A stretch of 64,000 bases of DNA from Diphasiastrum complanatum (taxonomy: Eukaryota > Streptophyta > Lycopodiopsida > Lycopodiales > Lycopodiaceae): positions 24,014,541-24,078,540 of the forward strand of contig CM055094.1 of assembly GCA_029204225.1 (NCBI GenBank). Direction: 5' to 3'. The translations under genes were made by a program, and so were the position numbers. Below are positions 50,281 to 60,269 of this stretch, piece by piece; positions within the stretch are counted from its first letter, which is position 1, and each line of letters opens with the position of its first letter. Below the pieces are notes generated by a model. It was given only the letters and a program-made list of their open reading frames with translations, searched no databases and had not been told where the DNA came from.

Positions 50281-50493
50281 CTAATTCGATCTTTTTTCGC
50301 CCATTTTTGAGCTCTCGGGCTCCTCGACATAGGATGAACTGTTGATATTCTCCTGTCTATTCTGTGTTGATTTGTTCATCGGGTTTTGGCGGCAATCCAT
50401 GGCTACGTGACCCTTCTTGTGGCAGTGGATACACTCAATCTTTGGATTGAGCCAGCATGTATCAATTGTATGCCCGTCTCTTCTGCATCTCAC
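50281..50493 (-). pseudogene. copia gag zinc-knuckle region (C3)
   Basis: CRRDGHTIDTCW followed by CIHCHKKGHVAMDC; the second is a full CCHC knuckle. C1 has the same two-knuckle layout with CMHCKKKGHSVYDC. It is out of frame with the main gag frame by a small overlap at 50490, indicating a frameshift. Confidence 0.9.
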
Positions 50494-51150
50494 GCAAGTC
50501 TTCTTTTCTCCATCTTGTTGCTTTGACCTCCCTTTGCTCTTCTAATTGCCTTTGCTGGTCTCCTCTGCTTGCTGGTCACGATCCTGCCTCCGGTTCGACT
50601 CCCTCTTAGGCTTAGATTGTTTCTTGGATTTTTCTTTGTTGCCATAGAGGGCTTGGTCAGAACCATCCTTCTCGAATCTTGACAATTGAAATTTTTGAGG
50701 TTCATGGTAGGATCTTTCATGAGCAGGGTCCTCATTGTCTGGAATGATCTGGGTAAGGCTCTCAACAGGTAGGTGAGCTGCTTCTCAGCTGACACTGCGT
50801 TCTCTGCTCTAGAGTTATGTAGTGATAGGAACAGATCCTTCATCTTCCTTACGAAAGACCTGAGGTCCTTCCCATCCCACTGTAGATTCGTCAGCTGAAC
50901 TTCCAGCATCATGATTTGACTTTTTGATTTCGTTTGAAATCGTGTGAGCAATGCATCCCACATCTCCTTATCTTTGGAGAGTGTTGCCAGGTCAAGTGTG
51001 AGACTATCTTCGATGGAAGATGATAGCAAGGCTACTGCCTTGTCATTTTTCTCCCTCCATTCGCATAGCTCCTTGCCTGATGTCGTAAGCATTTCTTCAT
51101 GCCATCCACCCAGGGGGATAAACCTTCGCCTTTGAGTATCAGTGATGTCT
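50490..51150 (-). pseudogene. copia gag capsid region (C3)
   Basis: The 200-codon frame starting at 51092 contains EWREKNDKAVALLSSSIEDS, MWDALLTRFQTKSKSQI, MMLEVQLTNLQWDGKDL and LLRALPRSFQTMRTLL, the UBN2-type copia gag. The frame is open upstream of that Met (RRRFIPLGGWHEEML), so 51092 may not be the original start. Its C-terminal part turns basic and is probably frameshifted. Confidence 0.88.
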
Positions 51151-51339
51151 TAACTTTTCAGGCTAGAAAGTTAGATCTTGAAGAATAAAAAATTGTATAG
51201 ATCTTGCTCTGTATGCTGCTGATTGAAGCCATTGCTTCTTGGAGTCTGTTCTTTTGTTGATGGTCGTTCGTTTGAATGCTTGGCCTCCTGGATCTGATAG
51301 CTTCTTGGCTATGTCAGATTATATCAAGACAACCTGGTA

Positions 51340-51352
51340 GGCTCTGATACCA
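51340..51352 (-). other. primer binding site of C3
   Basis: GGCTCTGATACCA is TGGTATCAGAGCC on the minus strand, one base away from the LTR end. Confidence 0.92.
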
Positions 51353-51820
51353 CTGATGAGAGTCGTATTACCATCTCAGTCTCGAAACAGTCGCTAGGCA
51401 GTCGCGAAAGCGAAGCAAACGATTCAATGCGATTCGGATGAAGTTCAGATGTGATCACTGGACACTGCCAGTTGAATCAATCCTACAGTCCTCCAAAATG
51501 TAGTCAAGCACTACTGATCTATGTTCTTAAATTAATGTAGCATTCAAAAAGTTTCAACCAAGGTGCAGAATTAAATGAATGAGAGAATCAGACACATGAA
51601 TAACTGCAGACACATTTGCATTCAAGATCATACATTATAAAGGAAGACATGTGCACAATGGCTCCAAAATCATCTATTGATTTTTTTTTATTCTTCAAGC
51701 ACTGCATGCATATCCACGTAGTGCGTTGGCTTGAGAGAAATACAGTTCTCTCACGAATGGATGTCTCGCTTACTAGCGGACTTGTGGATCTCTATGGATC
51801 ATGCTCATAGAACTTGTCTC

Positions 51821-52080
51821 TGTTAAAAATTCACAATTCTAGCTTGACTAGTTTTGGTTATATGACTTGTAAATAGTTAGATGGTCATGATGTGGCTTGT
51901 CACACGTGCCAAATAGCATAGGATTCCATTCATAAGGATGTTCTCAAGTAGACCTAAGTGTTAGAACCTTTGGAACGAGTCCAAATTATGTTAGATACAA
52001 GAGAGAAAAAATAGGAGCTATTTTTGGTAATTTTTGTATTGTTGAGGGATCTCCAAGATTCCAACCCTAACTTGTTAGGG
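51821..52080 (+). repeat. C4 LTR fragment, left copy
   Basis: Begins TGTTAAAAATTCAC; similar to 52332-52592 with scattered substitutions. A diverged relative stands at 31848-31985. Confidence 0.85.
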
Positions 52081-52212
52081 ATGAAAGATCCACCAAAATT
52101 AGCATTAGCGATAGGTTTAGGGCTACTCATACCTGCCCAAAACCGTGATGGATCATGTATATATAGGTGATGATATCTCACCAAAATTGCTTTGGAGCAT
52201 GTTCCAAGCAAT

Positions 52213-52317
52213 GAATGTGTAGCTGATCTACTTACTAAACCACTTCAAAAGACACCTTCTATGAAGTTCAGATCATCACTTGGAGTGATTAGTAAAGCAA
52301 TGATTGAACCAAGCTAG
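52213..52317 (+). pseudogene. copia pol C-terminal end (C4)
   Basis: ECVADLLTKPLQKTPSMKF through KAMIEPS* is the usual end of copia RNase H/pol, 14 bases before the second LTR copy. All upstream pol is missing. Confidence 0.88.
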
Positions 52318-52331
52318 ATAGTGAGGAGGAG

Positions 52332-52592
52332 TGTTAAAAATTCACAATTTTAGCTTGACTAGTTTTGGTCATATGACTTGTAAATAGTTAGATGGTCATG
52401 ATGTGGCTTGTCACACGTGCCAAATAGCATAGGATTCCATTCATAAGGATGTTCTCAAGTAGACCTACGTGTTAGAACCTTTGGAATGAGTCCAAGTTAT
52501 GCTTAGATACAAGAGAGAGAAAAAAGGAGCCATTTTTGGTAATTTTTGCATTGTTGAGGGATCTCCAAGATTCCAACCCCAACTTGGTAGGG
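52332..52592 (+). repeat. C4 LTR fragment, right copy
   Basis: Begins TGTTAAAAATTCAC after GAGGAGGAG and stops at CTTGGTAGGG, where C3 LTR sequence resumes. Confidence 0.85.
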
Positions 52593-52803
52593 TGTCGTTG
52601 GTTTCATTTCCGTCGTCTGACTTTCTCGTGTTCTACCGCAAAAGATTCTCGTTCGCAAATTTTTCGTGTTTGTGTCTTCCCGTTAGGTGTTCGCGAAACT
52701 TTCGTGCTTCGCGTCTCTTGACTTTCGTGTTCGCAAACATCTTCGTCAGGCAGAGGGCTGAAAGCTAGCAAAGCTTTGTTAATAGAAACTTTTTGTTTCT
52801 TCA

Positions 52804-53510
52804 GTTGGGGAGGAAAGTTACACCTCCCCTCACATATGTACCTTTAGGTACTTCCTCTGGGCTGATTTGACAGGGTTGGGGAGTAGCGCACCTCCCCCAT
52901 AGGCCTATCACTTCCCTCTATGCTGTGAATGCGTGGATGAAAAACATAAGGCTTCTAAGTTTGTAAAAACCTTACAAGAATTCAAACTAAAATAATAAAA
53001 GAATTTTCAACTCTAAGTTGAAAAAATCCCATAAGAGATTAATTGATTCTTGGAGGCTTGTCCTTGCTAGGCCGTACTATCTCCTTCCTCCCTCTCTGTA
53101 CCTGCAAATCTCCAAGGGAATGGAGAGAACTGTGGTACGTAGGAGTTGGAGAGGGGAGAAAGGGTCAGAATTGAATTTCATAAGTCTTTGGGGTCCATGA
53201 CCCATGTGTCACCTTTTGGTGGCCCCACATGGCTAGAAAGGCCTAGAAGGGACAAATGGGGCCTTTTTTGGGCCCCACCGGTCCTTTTTGCATGAGGGTG
53301 GAGAGGAGCTTTGGGGAGGGGTTAAAGGAAGTACGTTCACTTCCTTTCCCTCATTCTCCCAAGTTGTTGTAGAGTTATTTTGCTCTCAAGTTGCTTGTTC
53401 TCAAGTTGGTTATTTCTTGAGGCCCTGTGCGCTAGCTTTTCCCTTTTTGAGGTTTTAACACCGTAGCTCTCCATTTTCCCTCTAAGTTTTTGCTAGTTTC
53501 TCCTTTATCC
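52804..53510 (+). other. leader of gypsy G4, possible LTR
   Basis: Pyrimidine- and purine-rich blocks between the C3 LTR and the G4 start codon. No PBS or LTR boundary could be fixed, so part of this may be a G4 LTR and part untranslated leader. Confidence 0.4.
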
Positions 53511-54407
53511 ATGGACACCCCTATGGATGAGACTAGAGCTCCAAGTCCCGTCGGGACTGATATGGAGAACATGACGCATGCCATTAATTTGCTACAGCAA
53601 CAAATTGTGGACATGCGCTCAAAACATGAACGGGCGGAGGCCGAGATTCGGGCTATGTCCCAATCTCGACAAGCTCTCATAAACCCGATGTTTACTTTGG
53701 AATTTTTTACCGGAGAGAAGAAGGACAGACACCAAGATGTGGTGTTAGCCTGGTTAGATCGATGGACGTCACATTTTTCCATGCACTATCTACCAGATAG
53801 CTCGCGTATTTTGACGACCATCATGTTTTTATGCGGTAAGGCGTATTCTTGGTGGCAGGACCTTAAAGACCGAGCTACAGTCCCAACCACATGGGATGAC
53901 TTCCAAGTAGCCTTTAAGGCTGCCTTTATGCCTGTCCTAGACAATTTTGAATATTATCATCGATTTGCCACGTTGCAAATGGGGACAAAGCCCTTGGACG
54001 TCTACTTGCAAGACTTCCAAGAGGCTGCTTCGCGGTTTTTTAACCACATAGACGGGGTACTCCTTAAGCTGCATTTCATTTTGGGCTTGCCCAAGGAATA
54101 TCAGTTGGACATACGCCGTAATCAGCCACAGTCCCTAGAGGATGCCGTGCATTTTGCTCGGATTTTCGACGATATGCACACGATAATCCGCAAAGAGCAA
54201 CCAAAGCCCAAAGCCACAGACAAATCCTCTGCGGGCCCTTCTTTCAAAAAGGGCAAGGAGTGCATGGTCGGCGAAGAAGTGCCCTCGGTTGGAGAGAGCG
54301 GACTTCGACAAGGCCAAAAACGATGGGCTATGTTTCTCCTGCATGGAGAAGGGGCACCTTTCCAAGGACTGCCCGAAGAGACGGAAGAAGAGTGGCCGCT
54401 CCTTTAA
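53511..54407 (+). pseudogene. gypsy gag with CCHC knuckle (G4)
   Basis: Start ATG at 53511 (MDTPMDETRAPSPVG) after a pyrimidine-rich leader; the upstream in-frame Met at 53490 is less likely. The frame has a coiled-coil stretch (INLLQQQIVDMRSKHERAEA) and the gag core (FFTGEKKDRHQDVVLAWLDR, AYSWWQDLKD, DFQVAFKAAFM, LQDFQEAASRFF). Near 54245-54290 a frameshift moves the continuation to the frame with ERADFDKAK and CFSCMEKGHLSKDC at 54289-54489. Confidence 0.92.
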
Positions 54408-54464
54408 GGCACCAGGTAATTCTTCCATTTCTTGCATTGATGTATCTTTTAAAGATGAAACAGT

Positions 54465-55436
54465 TTGTATTGTTGTTTTTATACTGTAGTGTTTGGACCT
54501 CACGACCTCATTTGTATGAGTGGGTTCGTAGGTAGCCAACCTGTAAGTATTTTTTTTGACGACGGTTCTACGCATAATTTTATTAATGCTAAGTTGGTGC
54601 AGAAGCTGCAGTTGGCAACCGCACCAAGTGACCACAAGTACGTGGTTAGGATGGCAGCTGGTGGGGAGCAGCAGGTCTGGGACCACTTTGTCCCCCACGT
54701 GTCGTTAAAGATTCAAGACTATGTAGATAGTTTGTCTTTTCATGTCATGAATCTAGATAAGGTGGATGTAATCCTAGGTAAAGAGTGGTTTTATGCTAGG
54801 AATGAGTCTTTAAAGAAAGACTATGTATCTCATTATATATTTTTCTTGCATAATGACTCATTGGTTTGTCTTAAAGACGATGAGCCAGATCTACCTTTTG
54901 TAACTGCTCATGAAGTGAATCAATGTATTTTGAATTCTGAGTATTTTTTGTATTTATGTTATCTGAAAGATGAATCTTACATAGATGCTTTTAGTACTCA
55001 TAATGTCAATGTTGATGTATCGACTTTCCCTAAAGCATTGACCTTCACTGATGATAATTTAGAATCTTCGCCTGAGGGCAAAATCTTTAAGAGACTTAGG
55101 GAGGAATATAATGATATATTCCTTGAGAAGTTGCCTGAAGGTCTTCCCCCCTCACGGGGTGTAGACCATCACATAGATCTCCTTCCCGATAGCTCTCTTG
55201 TATCGCTTTTTCCCTACAGGATGAGCCCGAAGGAAGAAGATGAAGTTGCTAGTCAACTTACGGAGTTGTTACATAAAGGCCACATTCGGCCTAGTGAATC
55301 CCCTTGGGGAGCTCGTGTTTTGCTAACCGGCAAGAAAGATGGTGGCATTTGTCTTTGTGTCAATTACAAAAAGCTTAATAAAATGACAATTAAGAATGGC
55401 TATCCCTTGCCTCGGATGGATGACTTAATGGACTGA
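54465..55436 (+). pseudogene. gypsy protease and RT N-half (G4)
   Basis: Protease motif [18 protein letters not shown] (D-D-G-S, usually D-S/T-G), then [10 protein letters not shown], the conserved I-LG-W segment. RT opens with [40 protein letters not shown] and [18 protein letters not shown]. It ends at a TGA at 55434-55436 within D-x-L-N-G-A-K, where Arg (CGA) is usual, so a single C to T change would explain the stop. Confidence 0.93.
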
Positions 55437-56018
55437 TTGAATGGTGCTAAATATTTCACCAAATTGGACCTTAGGTCTGGGTACCATCAAATTAGAATAC
55501 ACGAGGGGGATGTTTCCAAAACTGGTTTTCGTACTAGATATGGCCATTACGAATTTCTAGTCTTACCCTTTGGTCCAACTAATACCTCGGCAACCTTCCA
55601 GCAGATGATGAACGATATTCTTCGTCCATATCTAGGGAAGTTTCTCGTGGTATTTTTAGACGATATACTGATCTACAGTAAGACTCTTGAAGAGCACGAA
55701 GCGCATTTGCGTAAAGTCGTACATAATCTAAGGCAGACAAAGCTTTATGCTAAGGAGTCTAAGTGTGAGTTTTTTCAAACTCGGCTCAAGTATTTGGGAC
55801 ATATCATTTCCAATCAAGGCCTGGAGATTGACTACTATAAGGTCCAGAAAGTTCGTGATTGGCCTATCTTGAAAACCATTAGGGAAGTAGAATCTTTTTT
55901 GGGCTTCACAGGGTTTTTCCATAAATTCATTAAAGACTATGCCTTAGTTGCATTGCCTCTAACAAATCTGCTTAAGGGAGTGAAGAAAGCCAAACGGAAA
56001 ACTAAAAAGGATAATTAG
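55437..56018 (+). pseudogene. gypsy RT C-half (G4)
   Basis: Continues in the same frame: NGAKYFTKLDLRSGYHQIRI, RTRYGHYEFLVLPFG, catalytic FLDDILIYSK, KLYAKESKCEFF, YLGHIISNQGLEID and FLGFTGFFHKFIKDY. It ends in a lysine-rich stretch at a TAG near 56016. Confidence 0.94.
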
Positions 56019-56493
56019 AAGAAGGCCAAAAGGCGTTCAAAGATCAGTCCTCCTGTTGTTTGGACTGATGAACTTAATCAAAGCTTTGAAGATTTGAAGA
56101 TGTTGGTGTCTACAGCCCCTATTTTACATAGTGGACCCTAGCAGATATTTCCTTGTGGAAACAGACGCTAGTGACTATGCGGTAGGTGCAGTCCTTTACC
56201 AGGATGGTAGACCTATGGCTTTCGAGAGCAAGAAGTTGGACCCAGCTCAAAGAAGGTATTCTACTTATGAGAAGGAACTTTTTGCTGTCATCCATGCGTT
56301 AAAGATCTAGAGACATTATTTGTACGGATCTAAATTCATGGTTATGACAGATCATGAATCTCTTAAGTATATTTGTGATGCCTCGGACCTTAGGGGCTGT
56401 AAGGCCCACTGGTCGGAACTCATTCAAGAGTTTAAATTCGACATTAAGTATCGTCGAGGTACGTTGAATTGTGTCGCTGATGCTAGGGGGTTG
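56019..56493 (+). pseudogene. gypsy RNase H, truncated (G4)
   Basis: Reads FLVETDASDYAVGAVLYQDG, FESKKLDPAQRRYSTYEKEL and VMTDHESLKYICDASDLRG, with a TAG in LKI*RHYLYG where TW or VW is usual (TGG to TAG). A frameshift lies near 56140. It ends at NCVADAR before the new sequence at about 56495. Confidence 0.9.
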
Positions 56494-56499
56494 TAACAG

Positions 56500-57775
56500 A
56501 AACCAAGTGAAATAAGATAATATGTAGTTTTGAATTCCAAGACCTAGAGGCTTGCTTCAAGCCATATATGCTCCTTTGTAGATGCCAAACCTTGTCCTCC
56601 ACCAACCTGAACTTGATGAATCCTCAGGGCTACTCCACAAAGATGTCTTCTTCCAAGAAACCATTAATAAATGCATTTGGCACATCCATGTAACAAAGCA
56701 TCCATCCAAAATGAGAGGCAAGACCAAGAATTAACCTTATTGTGACCATCTTGGCCATGGGTGCAAAGGTCTCCACATATCTATGCCCTCCACTTGGGCA
56801 TATCCCTTGGAAACTAACCTTGCCTTGAGTTTGCTTATGCTTCCATCTAAATTTAGCTTGAGTTTGAACACCCATTTACATACTATTACATTCTTAGAAG
56901 GTCTATCAACAAGGATCCAAGTGTCATTATCCATCAAAGCATTATACTCATCTAGCATAGCCTGGTACCATTCTTTTGAACTCAAAGCATCTTTTACTCT
57001 TGAAGGTTCATCAAAAATTGACATAAGAGCAAAATAAGTGGATGGATTAACCTCGACTTTCTGCCCATTTCTTGGATATTTGAGCCTTGTTGGTTCCATT
57101 CTTACCCTTGATGATCTTCTAGAAGTGATAGGTTGACTTCGTTCAAGCTCCTGCTTAGGCTCCTTCTCAAAATCAAGATCACTCAGCCACTATCCTCTTG
57201 ATTGTTGAGATGGTTGATCCATCATCAAGCTTGTGCATATTGTATTCATCAAATATTACATCTATAGATATCACAAACTTATCCAAAGATGGAAGATATA
57301 CCTTGTATCCCTTACTTGAGTTGCCATACCCGAGCATGATCCCCTTTGTTGATGATGGATCTTCCTTTGTCCTTGTCTCCAAAGGTTCATGCACATAGCA
57401 AGTTCATCCAAAGACTTTCAAGTGCTTGAGGTTAGGCTTTCTTCCATGCAAAACTTCATAAGGAGTTTTACCATCAACAGATCTACATGACACTCTATTG
57501 ATCAAATAATTGGCACAAGTGAGTGACTCACCCCAAAATGACTTTGGAAAGCATGCATCTAATCTCAAGGCTTTAGAACAGTCACATAATGTTCTATTTG
57601 TCCTCTCAACCACCCCATTTTGTTGAGGGGTGTAGGGACAAGATATCTTCTTCTTGACTCCCTCTTTTTCACAAAGATCTTTAAACTCATTGGAGGTATA
57701 CTCTCCTCCATTATCACTTATGAAGATCTTTATGCTTTGATTATGATGCTTCTCAAGTTAGTTTTGAACTATACT
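56500..57775 (-). pseudogene. copia integrase-RT fragment C5
   Basis: Minus strand from 57775: FISDNGGEYTSNEFKDLCEK (integrase second Asp and following), PYTPQQNGVVERTNRTLCD (catalytic Glu), SFWGESLTCANYLINR, GKTPYEVLHGRKPNLKHLKV, EPLETRTKEDPSSTKGIMLG, then RT with WYQAMLDEYNALMDNDTW, CKWVFKLK, FAPMAKMVTIRLILGLA, MDVPNAFINGFLEEDIFVE and YGLKQASRSWNSKL. Frames change at several points. Neither LTRs nor RNase H are present. Confidence 0.9.
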
Positions 57776-57799
57776 TGAGCCTTGGAAGAAAGTAGGAAA

Positions 57800-58565
57800 A
57801 TCCAACAATATCTTGAAAATATTTTATACTTTAATCCTGTCAAATGAAGTTTTAAATTTGTGTCAATTGGAACGATAGTAGTCTTGTAATCTATGAGGTA
57901 ATTCATACACATATTTTCTTTGACTTATAAATGTCTTCTCACTTTGCCTCCATCTCTATGGCCAAATAGAAATGTAGATGTCCTAAGTCCATCTTAAATT
58001 CAAAACATACCATTTTCTTAACTTTATGGATATAAAGACAATTATCATTTTCAGTTATTATCAAATCATCTAAATAGACAACTAGAATTAGATTCTCACC
58101 AACACTACTTTACAAGTGTAGGATTAGCTCTATTGTACACTTTACAAAACATTGATCAGTAATATAGTCATCCATCTTGAAGTATCAAGCACACTTGCTT
58201 GAGGCCAGACAACGCCTTCTTCAACCTGAACACAAGAGATTCTTTGCCATTTACCTTAAATCCTTGTAGTTGCTTTAAACATATTTTCATGTCCAAGTGT
58301 CCATTGAGAAAGGCAGACTTGACATCCATTTGTTGCAAGTCTTAGCCACATTGAGTTGCAAGTGCAATGCTGGAGTGAATTGTATGCGTTTTTGCCACAT
58401 CAGCAAATGTCTCCTAAAATTCCCTCCTTTTGGATACTCCATTGGCTACCAAGCGAGCCTAGAATTTTATCAAAGTTTTACTTGATCTTGTAAACCCATT
58501 TAATGCCAATGGGTCTCTTCCCTTTAGGTAGTTCAAGCAAATCCCATCTCTCATTGTTATGATGA
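57800..58565 (-). pseudogene. copia RT fragment C6
   Basis: A second minus-strand copia RT stretch directly right of C5: LPKGKRPIGIKWVYKIK, QMDVKSAFLNGHLD and RLKKALSGLKQ are readable across several stops and frameshifts. It repeats the domain already present in C5, so it is a separate, older copy. Confidence 0.78.
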
Positions 58566-58839
58566 AAGTGTACGGGTAGGTACATAGGCTTTTAACCTTC
58601 ATTTGATGTATACTTCAAAAACTACATTTCAATTTAAAATTTAAAAAAGCTACAAACACATAACCTTTTTTATAAACACCAAAAACTTTTTCAAAGAGAT
58701 GGCATTATTAGGTTTGACTTTCAAACACAGTCAAACCTTTTATGTATTTTTGAAAGGCAATTAGTCCTTTGATGTGCATTGCAACTTGTAAATGCTAAGC
58801 CTACTAGTACCTTGTGCTCAATAAGATCGACACATTACA
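58566..58839. other. no gene recognised
   Basis: AT-rich, no frame or repeat recognised. Confidence 0.4.
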
Positions 58840-59210
58840 AGAATGAAATTGGCATAATTTCTCCCAAAAAATTTGATATCATAACATCTTGATGATTTTT
58901 TTTATAAGCATATAAACCCTTTCATGGGTAATAGTCTTCAAAAAATCGAGAACCTTAAAAAACTTTGCTTCTTAAAAAAAATGCAGAGCCTTTTAGGGTG
59001 ACTCAAAAGAGCAGTGTTTGAGAAAGCCGACAAAGTATAGGAACGAAATCGAGATTTTTTTCTAAAAAACCGAAATCACAAAAAGTTTGATGGTTTTTCA
59101 CATACGCATATAAAGCCTTTTATAAGTAGTGGTACTTAAAAATCGAGAGATCTTAAAAAATGAATTTTTTTTTAGGATAACCCAAAAAAGAATTCCCAAA
59201 CACTATTATG
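58840..59210 (+). repeat. diverged tandem dimer, unit about 190 bases
   Basis: Two successive units share GATG.TTTTT..ATA.GCATATAAA.CCTTT, then AAAAATCGAGA..CTTAAAAAA and a closing AGG.TGA/AACCCAAAA..A block (first about 58850-59020, second about 59036-59210). Similarity is moderate. Confidence 0.6.
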
Positions 59211-59350
59211 TCTTGTTTTTGAACATATTAAAAAGCAGAATATGCATCTGTTTTTTTCAAAGATTTTGTGGTGCGCGTTCCAAACTACGTGTCAGGAATT
59301 AGGCTACCACGTGGTAGTTTTTGACTAGTCAAAAAAAGTCAAAGTGCTCA

Positions 59351-59524
59351 TTATGTACATGTGAAAAAAGTCAAAGTATCCATTACGCAATGAAAGGGGC
59401 TGAGCACAGGCCATTCTGCCCGGTTTGGCTTTCCAGAGTTCTTTAAGCTCGGCCCGGAGATTTTGGAAAGCCGAACCTAACAAAATGGCCTCCGTCCACA
59501 TAGAGCCCCTTCCATAGTACATAA
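59351..59524. repeat. foldback element, near-palindromic
   Basis: Three nested inverted pairs share one centre. TTATGTAC (59351-59358) pairs with GTACATAA (59517-59524). AAGGGGCT (59394-59401) pairs with AGCCCCTT (59504-59511). The 28-base arm 59408-59435 pairs with 59464-59491 (23 of 28 positions, plus a G-U). The loop is about 28 bases. It could be a short MITE or a hairpin-forming RNA precursor. No target-site duplication is obvious. Confidence 0.8.
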
Positions 59525-59604
59525 AGAGGTTCATGAAAGAGAGTGCCTATGCCTATGAGTAGTAAGTTGTAAGGAACTCCATATAACTCGAAATGCCTCT
59601 GGCC

Positions 59605-59632
59605 CACGTGAGCGACCGGTCACCGACGTGTC
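59605..59632. promoter_or_regulatory. ACGT-core motif pair (G-box, ABRE-like)
   Basis: CACGTG (59605-59610) and ACGTGTC (59626-59632) lie 16 bases apart in a GC-richer stretch, followed by a CCCCTCTCTCTTTAGCTCTCC pyrimidine patch near 59740. In plant promoters such ACGT cores bind bZIP or bHLH factors. With a reading frame starting about 390 bases downstream this could be a promoter, but there is no direct evidence. Confidence 0.35.
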
Positions 59633-60018
59633 TCGTCTCTGCTTGTCACTCTCGCGTTTCGAACCTGGAGCTGGAAGTAAATTGCTTTTACGTTCTTCTG
59701 GCATCGCCCTTTTTCTCAAGAAAAGTGGAATACCTAACCCCCTCTCTCTTTAGCTCTCCGTTCCCTGTACGATCCTGTAGCAGACTGAATAGTGGATTCA
59801 GAGCTCACTGCTCACCTTCGAGACTAGATATTAGAAACTCGTACTCCGGATGATGCTGATTCCGCAGGCCGGAGGTTCCTGAATCCTCAATCCTCTACAA
59901 GAAGCAAAGAATTTAGAAAGACTGAAAGCTGAGAAGACTCCTAAGCCAGCCAGGCAGCAGCGGCAGGAGCAGGACTGATATAATATACAAATCCGTGCGA
60001 TCCGGATGTGCCTAATAA

Positions 60019-60264
60019 ATGGTCAACAAGATGCCGCACGTTCAAGCTTTTCTGCCCGGTGGAATGTGGACGCCATTGGAGGAGTCTAGAAAGAAACTGA
60101 AGTGTGTGTGTCACGATAAGCATCAAATTTTCTTGTGCGAGAAGGAGAAGGTACTTGATGCTTACTCCCCTCACCTATGCTTGTTATATACCTATGTAAA
60201 TTATGAATTGTGCAGTGTAGATGATGCCTTTGCCTCCATCGTAGCTTCTACCAAGGTACCTTAA
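60019..60264 (+). CDS. short unidentified frame, possible first exon
   Basis: 81 codons starting MVNKMPHVQAFLPGGMWTPL. The region 59570-60270 is GC-richer and less retroelement-like than its surroundings. Possible splice donors are AAG|GTACTT at 60151 and AAG|GTACC at 60256, so the protein may continue elsewhere. I recognise no domain. Confidence 0.25.
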   Translation: MVNKMPHVQAFLPGGMWTPLEESRKKLKCVCHDKHQIFLCEKEKVLDAYSPHLCLLYTYVNYELCSVDDAFASIVASTKVP

Positions 60265-60269
60265 CTTTT

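Larger units (their letters stand above)
51821..52592 (+). mobile_element. copia C4, mostly deleted
   Basis: Two direct copies of an LTR fragment (51821-52080 and 52332-52592), both beginning TGTTAAAAATTCACAATT, flank a small internal piece with the last 34 codons of pol and a GAGGAG purine tract. The main body and parts of the LTRs are lost. The unit lies antisense inside the C3 5' LTR. Confidence 0.85.
49736..52803 (-). mobile_element. copia C3, 5' half (5' LTR, gag, protease)
   Basis: Minus-strand order from the right: LTR (52803-51354, interrupted by C4), PBS (51352-51340), gag (51150-50490), CCHC knuckle (50493-50281), protease (50250-50017) and GAG-pre-integrase (50010-49736). Homology ends near 49736. 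The rest of the family (RNase H, 3' LTR) is found in the same orientation at 33350-32005. Confidence 0.88.
51354..52803 (-). repeat. 5' LTR of copia C3, interrupted by C4
   Basis: On the plus strand it runs from TGATGAGAGTCG beside the PBS to TTTGTTTCTTCA at 52803, an end shared with 32710. Copia C4 occupies 51821-52592. About 330 bases of LTR present at 32171-32499 are absent here, so the insertion site also suffered a deletion. Confidence 0.85.
53511..56493 (+). mobile_element. Ty3/gypsy element G4, gag-pol to RNase H
   Basis: Plus-strand gag, CCHC knuckle, protease, RT and RNase H in order, cut off at NCVADAR near 56490 by unrelated sequence and then minus-strand copia fragments. Integrase and 3' LTR are missing. 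It is a different family from G1/G2: its linker and gag do not align and the protease is preserved. It has one frameshift in gag, a nonsense change in RT and several stops in RNase H. Confidence 0.92.
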
